Shown here one piece after another: positions 56,666 through 64,000 of a DNA stretch of 64,000 nt. Under the pieces are notes generated by a model, which did no database searches, was not told where the DNA came from, and worked only from the letters and a program-made list of their open reading frames with translations. Location: assembly GCF_963576675.1 (NCBI RefSeq), contig NC_088910.1, forward strand, positions 85,680,104-85,744,103, read 5' to 3'. Within the stretch, counting starts at the first letter, position 1, and the number at the start of each line of letters is the position of its first letter. Both the position numbers and the translations under genes were made by a program. The stretch comes from Euphorbia lathyris (taxonomy: Eukaryota > Streptophyta > Magnoliopsida > Malpighiales > Euphorbiaceae).

Positions 56666-59600
56666 CTAATGTTGGTGTTGGGGAAATTAAGGGGTGAGTT
56701 GTGTAATGAGGGTAATAGAGAAAGTGTGATTTGGAGAATTTCGGAACTTTTGTGGGTTTTGTATTTGTTGTTCTGTTCTGTTTACTGTTAAAAGAAACAG
56801 TTGCATTGAATTTCAAATTATCAGAAAATTGTAGTGGTCCCAAAAATCTAGTATATGTGTTAATATTCATCTTCAGTTCTCAACCTATCTCTATACAAGT
56901 TACTCCAGAAAAGCAGTTAAGTTGGTCCAGACGAGGAAGCAACTGTATTCTAAAAGGGATAATCTGCAATAAAAACTAAAAAATAATAATTTCAATGTTA
57001 TGGAACCAATCCAATTCATATCTGACACACTCCCATATCCTGTAATTAAATCAATAAATTGAGTTCCAGGAATCAACCCTTGATCTCTTGATCAAATGGG
57101 ATTTAATAATAATAAATAAATTTTAATACTTAAAAATAAATATTTAACATATAAATATATCAATTTAATAATTAATATTAATAGAGCGATCCGATCTATG
57201 ATAATTTTATAAATCCCAAGCCTGTCCACAAAATAGACAGACTTTAACGAGCCTGGACCCGACGAGTCTAATGTCAATTTTCGTTATCCACATTCGGCCT
57301 AGGGGATGTGGGCCTGCGCAAAGCCAGATATGTACATGGCCCTGCAACATGTCTAATTTTTATCTCTAACTATAATCATACTCTACAGTCTTGAATTTCA
57401 TTATGTCTCCTTCACCCGTGTGTTGTTAACAATCATCAACAACAGATCAAAGACATATACACGTGTTTCCAATCTAATGCAGAACACGATATACATTTTC
57501 TTAACTTTAAAAAAAATGTGTACATGTATCTTTAATATGTTACTGATTAGTGATAATACGGCATACATATTGACTGAAGATAACAAGATTCATAACTACA
57601 TAAAATACTTCGTTCATAATGATTGAAAATTGTTTGAACTTTCAAACACGAAGGTAAAATTGGACCAACTTGTAAATATTAGAGATAAAATCGCACCAAT
57701 TTGGACATTAGAAGTAAAATTACTATTGACTGCTAATGTTGGCCGTATTTTTTTTTTTTTTTACCTTATCCCATCCTGAAATAAATGAAACAAAAACCAA
57801 GCATTGTCATAAAGAAAATTGTATGAGACAGAAAGAGGGTCAAAATGACATAAACCAGAATTGGATTAAGGGTCAAAATGACCACTGAAGTTGGTAAAGC
57901 AATATCAGTATAGAGCGATTAAGTTTAGGTATCAAGTCAATCCTGAAATTGACAATATTTGACAAATTAGGCCAAATACGATCAATTTCAATGCCTAAAT
58001 TTTTGTTTAATTTGGACTACTTTGTCAAATATTTCAAACTTCAAGACTACGTTGATACCTAAATTTCGATTTGAGCAGAAATTATACCCATCTCAGGCCT
58101 ATAACATTACTAGTGCAAAATCCTGCTTATTATAAAATCTGATATTCATATCCGATGTAGGTTGTTTTGCTAGGAGCACCCATGGAAATGTAGGGAAAGG
58201 GAAACAAATCCTGAAACAGTGGTTAATCCTTTCAAGAGTTTATATTTTATATGCATCACTAAAACTTGTATCTAGAAGCAAGACAGAGAATCATTTACTA
58301 ACGACTGAATGGCACTGCAATTATCAAATGCAAAACATTGTCATAATTCATGTTGATCCCACTCAACAATTCTTTATTTCTGCAATACCTATTTCATGAA
58401 TCTAAAACTGCGCGTTCTTTAGTCATATAAGAAGGAACCAACTTAAGTTAATTTACAATAAGAGAACTTTGACCAATTCAAATTGTTATCCCACCTGAAT
58501 GCATATGCAATGCACACATACACCACACTTACTCAGCGTATATATGTTGATAGTAAATTATCTTCACCTTCGGCAGGGCCGTTTCAGGTTTGCTACAGAG
58601 TACTTCTGATCATTTTCTAATGACTTTAAGCTAATTCCAACATAGCGAAAACCGCGTCACAATAATGAACCACAATTCATCAGCAATTAGTTATTCAATA
58701 CACAATCACTGCCAGAGTAAACTCAACCAACTCGCCAAATAATTCAACAAGGGTGACCACCTCTACTAAGCAAGGAACATATAACCTAATTGCTCAATAG
58801 AGTTAATGAATCTTTCCAGAGCAGGAAAATGACATTTGAACACTTGTAAGTTGTAAACAATCACATCTATCTATACTATATCTAATTACAAAATAGAAAC
58901 TTAAAACATCTACGTGCCACGATTTTGAAAGAGGAACCATAGAAGATAGAATTATTAATGTGCCCTCTTTATCTATTTATTATCAAGTAACAGCATAATT
59001 TCTGTTTTCATTTTCCTATGGTTTCGTTCAAGCTAATAAGTAATGCATTATTATAAACTGTAGCATTCTTCAGTGTACCAAGACAACCACAACTTGGTGT
59101 GCGTAAGAATGGTAGAATGGTAACCAAACACAATAATAAGCTGAATGCCAACTGAAATGACTAAAAATAAACACATGCACTGAGTGAATTATTACCAATA
59201 CAGGAATTACGATATCATAAATTGTTCTCAAGATTAGTACCACTTATACTTCATTCAAGTACTTATTTCATCTTGTACAACACTTGGATATTATTTGAAT
59301 GCAATATATTTTGATATATACATGTTCAAACCTATACTTGTTAACAACCCAGCAAATGTGTGGCAGGCACATCTACGCTGGAAATAAGTTGTGCACATAT
59401 AAACTAAAATTTGATATAATATGCCACACCAGAAACTTCATCACATACAAATAGCACCCTGGCACAAAATTCTTTCACATGTAATTTTCACAATTCAGAT
59501 ATTATTTCACATTGTACTAGCATATGGGTATCAAAAAACTTAAGTTGATACGTAAGATTCAAGAGCAAATCTTATTGTAATAAAACTATTTGACAAGCTT

Positions 59601-59972
59601 AAGCTCATAGATTAGATCAAGATTAGTTTTTCATGCCGTATCGGTAAGGTACAAGGATAGTTTTTATCTCTAACATGATAGAGCAGATATTGCTTTAAAC
59701 ACTAGAACTCAAGTGCCCATGTTGCATAGTATTATATCAAAGGTAAGCTGTTTAACAATTCAAGGGTGCCAAGCGGTTTATCTGTCATTAGTGAATCAAA
59801 AAGGACTTGCTTATCACAAAATGATATCTTTAGGCTTCAAAGTTGCAAGTTTTAGTATTGTAAAGATGGAGCATAAGGAAAAGACATCCAAATCAAGCTA
59901 CTTCTAATGAACACAGAAATCATACCTAGTTCACAAGGATAACTGAATTTTACAGAGATTGAAGGGCAACAA
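56666..59972. other. Intergenic DNA, no gene seen
   Basis: AT-rich with homopolymers (T-run near 57750). The stretches 57640-57780 and 57840-58090 hold repeated short phrases about 'TTTGGACTACTTTGTCAA' and 'CAATATTTGACAAATTAGG', of the kind common in degenerate plant repeats. The last part (59880-59972) is probably the 3' UTR of the glycosylase gene. Confidence 0.5.
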
Positions 59973-60854
59973 TCAGTGCTTCTTTAGGTTCTTACCCACT
60001 TTAGCCGATGACTTAGCTTCCATTAATCTCCACATATACCAAGACCCAACAGACCTATAAGGCCTCCACTTCTCACAAACTTGCTCCATTTGCAATGGTT
60101 GAGGCAATTCCTTAAGCCCATACAAACTCTGCACTCCTTTCCTCACCCCAAGATCACCTACCGGCAATACATCAGGCTTATGCAGTGAAAAAATCATAAA
60201 CATATGCACAGACCAAACTCCAATCCCCTTAACTGCAGTAAGGCTAGTTAACAGCATTTCATCATTCATTTCAAGAATTGAAGAATCTGATAACGATCCA
60301 GTTCTATACTTATCTGCTAGATCGTGAAGGTAGCTCGCTTTCCGACCAGAAATCCCAATTTCTCGGAGCTGTTGAGCGGAGAGCGAGAGAACGTTCTCCG
60401 GCAGTACACCGGATTCGCCGCCGCATAGGGCGAGGAACCGCGTATAGATCGATTTCGCGGCATTGGTAGCGAGTTGTTGATAGAGAATGCTTCTGGCCAA
60501 AGATTGAAACGGCGGGCCACTGGTATCGAATTTGGGTGGGTTGTGCGTGTCTATTAGAGTTACGAGGAGAGGATCTGAGTTGCGTAAATGATCAAGAGCG
60601 AGGTCGATTTCACCTTTAAGTGATAATGGCTTGACAATTGTATAAAGAGGAGAAGATATAGTAGTATTAGCAGGATTAATGATGACGGTGGCTGTGGCAA
60701 CGGCGATGGTTGTTTTATTAGCGGCGGAGGTGGAGGTGGTTAGCTTTCGGATTTTTTGGGGACGGAATGGGATTTTGGAAGAGGAAGAAGAGGATGTTAC
60801 GGAAATATTGGTGGTGGAGGGATGATTGAGACTTTGGGATCGAGTAAGCGGCAT
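59973..60854 (-). CDS. HhH-GPD DNA-3-methyladenine glycosylase (AlkA-like)
   Basis: One exon, 293 residues, complete from ATG 60854 (MPLTRSQSLNHP) to the stop at 59973. Residues 1-75 are Ser/Thr-rich and low in complexity, perhaps a targeting or disordered region. From about 80: DPLLVTLIDTH, PPFQSLARSILYQQLATNAA (the fold's core helix), ISGRKASYLHDLADKY, then the helix-hairpin-helix LTAVKGIGVWSVHMFMIFSL and the loop LPVGDLGVRKG, whose Asp is the catalytic residue in this superfamily. C-terminal W.PYRSVGSWYMWRL also fits AlkA/MAG proteins. Expected to excise alkylated bases (3-methyladenine) and start base excision repair in the nucleus, possibly also organelles. The Lys-rich tail (KVGKNLKKH) is basic. 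No lesion is seen. Confidence 0.9.
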   Translation of the reverse strand: MPLTRSQSLNHPSTTNISVTSSSSSSKIPFRPQKIRKLTTSTSAANKTTIAVATATVIINPANTTISSPLYTIVKPLSLKGEIDLALDHLRNSDPLLVTLIDTHNPPKFDTSGPPFQSLARSILYQQLATNAAKSIYTRFLALCGGESGVLPENVLSLSAQQLREIGISGRKASYLHDLADKYRTGSLSDSSILEMNDEMLLTSLTAVKGIGVWSVHMFMIFSLHKPDVLPVGDLGVRKGVQSLYGLKELPQPLQMEQVCEKWRPYRSVGSWYMWRLMEAKSSAKVGKNLKKH

Positions 60855-61279
60855 TAGATATTTTGGAATTAGGTACTGCTATCTCAATATGCTCTTTACG
60901 ATTACTGGTTCCCAGCAGTTGCAGCTACAGCAGAAGAAGCATATGAGTTTTCGGTGATAACAGAAGGGAGCAAAAATACAAACACCAGTTCTTTTTGTGC
61001 CTGATTAGTGAGTTTTGCATAGTTTAGGACCTCATTAACACTTTGTGCTAATTGCTTTTAAATCTATGGTTTAGAGGAATGGGCTTTATGTTTTAGATTT
61101 ATTTGCAAAAAAGACTATAAAAACTGTATCAGGCCTCTAAAATATTGTAGCCCTAAACATACTCCCTCCCGTCTAAGTTATTATGGAGTGTTTCACCAAA
61201 ATTAAAAAATACAATTAATATAAAATTAAATTAATGAATTTACATTAGTTTATTTAAAAAATATTTTTTTCTCCTGTAA
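60855..61279 (-). promoter_or_regulatory. Glycosylase upstream region, with a MITE-like end
   Basis: No gene. Likely promoter and 5' leader of the glycosylase; no clear TATA box stands out. At about 61160-61190 the phrase ACTCCCTCCCGTCTAAG resembles the 'CTCCCTCCGTC' terminus of Stowaway-like MITEs; the opposite end was not found. Confidence 0.4.
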
Positions 61280-63924
61280 TTTTTTTTTGGTAAACAAGGA
61301 AAGGAAAAACAAAACGAAACAAGCACAACTTAGCCTGGGATCAGCCTAGAAAAGCTGACCCCGATCCTGTCTTCAAGCAGAAGGGGTAAGAGAAAGGAAG
61401 GAGGACTAGAAAGAATGGAGACACCCAGCATCCTCTCATGGCCAGCAGCAGCCAGGCGGTCCGCAATACGGTTTTGCTCTCTGTAAATATGTCTGAACTC
61501 AACAGATTCAAAATCGGAGACAAGCCTCCTAATGGCTTTAATAAGGTTTTGGCTAATAAAACAGATAACATGATTGTCGGAGATCATATCAATGGCCTCC
61601 TTATTATCAGACTCCACTGAGAGCCTCTTGACACCCAGACTCTTGGCAAGCTTAATCCCAGAGAGGATACCCCACAGCTCCGCCGAGAAGGATGAACCCA
61701 TACCAATGTTATGAGAGAAACCAGACATCCAGGCACCCCCTCCATCCCTTAAAACCCCTCCGGCCGCAATTCTCCCACTAGCCAGACAAGAACCATCTGT
61801 ATTGAGCTTCACCACCCCTTCCTTGGGCCTACACCAACCGACAAGACGCTCCTCCTTATTCTGAGAAGCTCTAACCAAAGAATCCCCTTTAAAACTTTCA
61901 ATAACTGAAGAGAGCTTCCTCGAGAAAAACTCAGGTAAGTTATGAACATACATCTCCTTACCACCAAAGATTTCTTCATTTCTCCACTTCCATATTTGGT
62001 GACAAATGATAGCAAAGATAACCTCCCCATGCTCAACCTTAGCCAGAAGCTTCCCACTCACCCCAGATTGGAACCAATCAGCCTCAGGATAGGCAAGGAA
62101 GGACGGAAGAATGTGAGGAGGAAGGACTTCCTTCCAAACCTTCATACTTTTAGAACAATCCCTCAGAGCATGGCAAAGGGACTCAACATGACCAGAACAC
62201 CTACTACAAGCACCAGAGATAGCAAGATGCCTTCTGTGCCTATCGACATTGGTCAGTAATTTGTCTTTCATTCCCAGCCAAATGAAGCTCCTGATTCTGT
62301 AAGGGATCTTCAAAGCCCAAATGGACTTCCAAGAAAAGGAGGGCTGACCGGACCCATTACAAGAGAAGGCTTCAAAAGCAGACTTACAAGAATACATACC
62401 ATTATTGGAAAGCGCCCAACAGTGCTTGTCCATATCTTCCTCCTGAGTACTAACCTTGACTCCCCTGATCTTAAGGAGAATATCCAGACCAAAGAAGGAC
62501 TCAAACATAGGCCACTTCCAATCACCCTCAGCGTCAACCACATCCGCAATCCTCCAATGGTGGATACTGGAAGGCGGGGGAACGCAACAGATATCTATAA
62601 GAGGTCTATCCCCAATCCAGGAGTCATACCAAAAACTGATAGATTTGCCATTCCCCACATCCAGACCAACGCCTGAACAGAACTCAGCAAAGACAGCACT
62701 AAGACCTTTCCAAGTAAAAGAGCAATTAGCAACCCTATCTTTCGGACCACCAAAGATCTTATCCTTTCTGTATTTACCACGAAGCAGCCGAACCCAAAGA
62801 GAAGAGGGAGACTGCCACATACGCCAAAGGAGCTTCATCAAAAGGACTTTATTATTATCCTTAGCCTGTCTTATACCGAGCCCTCCCATAGATTTAGGTT
62901 GGCAAACCTCCTTCCAGGGAACCAGGTGGATTTTCTTCCCTTCTCCAGACTCCCCCCAAAGAAAGCGCCGATTAATCTTGTCAAGGTCATTAAGAACCGA
63001 CACGGGCAGATTACAGGCCTGCATGATATGATTCGGAGCTGCACAATTGACAGACTGAATTAAGGTAAGGCGCCCAGCAAAGGAGAGAGAATTAGCTTTC
63101 CAGCTAGCACATAACCCATTTGTCCTATCCAGAATCTCCTTAAAAGAGGCTTTGGTCACTCTTTCACTATGGAGCTGAACCCCCAAATACTTCCCCAAGG
63201 ATTGGGTAAGAGGAATACCCGACAAATCGATAAGCCTCTTACAAACACTTCTATCCATATTTTTAGAACAAAGCATTCGAGACTTATGGATGTTAATCTT
63301 TTGACCAGAGGCAGCACATAAATTATTCAGAATATTCATGATAACACCAATTTGCTCCTCATTCCCATCCACAAACAACATCACATCATCTGCAAAAAAC
63401 AAATGGGAAATAGGAGGGCAAAACCTATTAATAGACACAGGATGAAGGGAGCCGTTATCCACCGCTTCTTGAATAAGGAGGGCCAGCCGCTCCATAGCTA
63501 TCACGAAGAGAAAAGGGCTCATCGGATCCCCTTGCCTAATACCCCTAGACAGAGAGAATTCCTCAGACATATCCCCATTAATCAGGACTTGGAAGACAGG
63601 AGAAGAGATACAATCTTCAATTAGCTTCCTCCAGTTCTCAGGGATTCCCACTCTATATAAGCTATCCATAAGAAAGCTCCAATTTAAGCGATCATATGCT
63701 TTCTCCAAATCGAGCTTAAGGGCCACAATCCCTTTCTTGCCTTTCCTAACTTTCATAGAATGAATCATCTCCTGGGCGACAACCACATTATCCATCATTT
63801 GCCTACCAGGGACGAAGCTCCCCTGGTTCTGACTAATAACCCCAGGAAGGATAATCCGAAGACGATTGGCTATAATCTTTGTGACCGCTTTATAAATAAC
63901 ATTACAAAGACTGATAGGCCGCAT
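61280..63924 (-). mobile_element. 5'-truncated L1-type LINE, open reading frame intact
   Basis: Minus strand. The tail is a short A-run (T-run at 61280-61288 on the plus strand) about 50 nt after the ORF stop. The 5' end is cut inside RT, at RPISLCN near 63924, beyond which the DNA is unrelated AT-rich sequence. No convincing target duplication was seen. With no stop in 865 codons, it looks recently inserted. It lies in the same orientation as the glycosylase, with its 3' end about 0.4 kb from that gene's start. Confidence 0.88.
61330..63924 (-). CDS. LINE reverse transcriptase with C-terminal RNase H (5'-truncated ORF2)
   Basis: Open from the ATG at 63924 (MRPISLCNVIYK) to 61330; this ATG is internal to the full-length protein. 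RT palm: FVPGRQMMDNVVVAQEMIH, LKLDLEKAYDRLNWSFL, RGIRQGDPMSPFLFV and the catalytic box FFADDVMLFVDG. Thumb/linker: SGQKINIHKS, then LGKYLGVQL and W.ANSLSFAGRLTLIQSV. Zinc-binding zf-RVT region: WKSIWALKIPYRIRSFIW, CSRCSGHVESLCHALRDC. C-terminal RNase H (about residues 715-840): KLNTDGSCL, AELWGILSGIKLAK, VESDNKEAIDMI, NRIADRLAAAGH, resembling the archaeal-type RNase H acquired by many plant L1s. Endonuclease and ORF1 are missing, so it cannot move alone. Confidence 0.9.
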   Translation of the reverse strand: MRPISLCNVIYKAVTKIIANRLRIILPGVISQNQGSFVPGRQMMDNVVVAQEMIHSMKVRKGKKGIVALKLDLEKAYDRLNWSFLMDSLYRVGIPENWRKLIEDCISSPVFQVLINGDMSEEFSLSRGIRQGDPMSPFLFVIAMERLALLIQEAVDNGSLHPVSINRFCPPISHLFFADDVMLFVDGNEEQIGVIMNILNNLCAASGQKINIHKSRMLCSKNMDRSVCKRLIDLSGIPLTQSLGKYLGVQLHSERVTKASFKEILDRTNGLCASWKANSLSFAGRLTLIQSVNCAAPNHIMQACNLPVSVLNDLDKINRRFLWGESGEGKKIHLVPWKEVCQPKSMGGLGIRQAKDNNKVLLMKLLWRMWQSPSSLWVRLLRGKYRKDKIFGGPKDRVANCSFTWKGLSAVFAEFCSGVGLDVGNGKSISFWYDSWIGDRPLIDICCVPPPSSIHHWRIADVVDAEGDWKWPMFESFFGLDILLKIRGVKVSTQEEDMDKHCWALSNNGMYSCKSAFEAFSCNGSGQPSFSWKSIWALKIPYRIRSFIWLGMKDKLLTNVDRHRRHLAISGACSRCSGHVESLCHALRDCSKSMKVWKEVLPPHILPSFLAYPEADWFQSGVSGKLLAKVEHGEVIFAIICHQIWKWRNEEIFGGKEMYVHNLPEFFSRKLSSVIESFKGDSLVRASQNKEERLVGWCRPKEGVVKLNTDGSCLASGRIAAGGVLRDGGGAWMSGFSHNIGMGSSFSAELWGILSGIKLAKSLGVKRLSVESDNKEAIDMISDNHVICFISQNLIKAIRRLVSDFESVEFRHIYREQNRIADRLAAAGHERMLGVSILSSPPSFLLPLLLEDRIGVSFSRLIPG

Positions 63925-64000
63925 TTGCAAAAAAGATAAAAAAAAAAATATATAAATACATTAAAAACCAAGATAAAAAAATGCAATGCTTGAACTAAAA
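63925..64000. other. AT-rich flank at the window end
   Basis: A-rich low-complexity sequence beyond the LINE truncation point; nothing recognisable. Confidence 0.5.

Noticed and set aside
58870..58990. Second Helitron 5' end (TCTATACTATATCTAATTAC)
   Set aside because: The start resembles a Helitron terminus, but no CTRR end with a preceding hairpin was found downstream within the window.
1..64000. tRNA, rRNA or organelle-derived genes
   Set aside because: I looked for B-box-like GGTTCGAATCC and conserved rRNA stretches and saw none. Only retroelement primer sites related to tRNA ends are present. A tRNAscan/Infernal run would settle it.

Overview
The window reads as a nuclear chromosome segment of a flowering plant, most likely a eudicot. 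It has AT-rich intergenic DNA, GT-AG introns and plant-type core promoters, a HANABA TARANU-like GATA factor, and plant lineages of LTR elements, LINEs and Helitrons. The species cannot be told from the sequence. Only two ordinary host genes are visible: a two-exon GATA18/HAN-like transcription factor (48285-49127, +) and an intronless HhH-GPD DNA glycosylase (59973-60854, -). Nearly everything else is mobile-element DNA in various states of decay.

Layout. 1-3374 is a rotten L1-type LINE (+). 3574-24904 is a Sirevirus-like Copia element (-) with 1.34-kb LTRs and the 5-bp target duplication CCCTG. A second Copia element (8862-18581, +, duplication CATAA) sits inside it, and a solo LTR (15858-17414, duplication GTCTT) sits inside that element's 3' LTR. 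25289-27244 is a non-autonomous Helitron. 27528-37521 is a Tat-lineage Ty3/Gypsy element (+, duplication GAAAT) with gag-pro-pol in one frame, two RNase H regions, and a multi-exon gene on the opposite strand between pol and the 3' LTR. 38770-39290 is a LINE fragment with its 5' part inverted. 39300-40909 is a dead Copia (-) whose integrase is split by a second, scrambled Tat-related element (40910-47606, duplication TACAT). The Copia resumes at 47612 and stops about 270 bp before the TATA box of the GATA gene. 49128-59972 is mostly unassigned AT-rich DNA with a decayed Copia 3' half (53930-55872) and a 0.76-kb terminal-inverted-repeat element carrying a GC-rich hairpin cluster (55903-56665). 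61280-63924 is a 5'-truncated LINE with a fully open RT-RNase H frame, ending about 0.4 kb upstream of the glycosylase start codon.

The most interesting material is extra coding capacity inside retroelements. (1) The Tat element carries an antisense gene with at least two canonical, phase-0 introns. (2) The Sirevirus-like element carries a roughly 1,000-codon extra frame downstream of pol, preceded by its own plausible TATA box and pyrimidine-rich leader. Two further elements look like internally deleted or scrambled passengers that still have near-identical LTRs and clean target duplications, which suggests mobilisation in trans. All homology calls come from reading motifs by eye; no database search was run.
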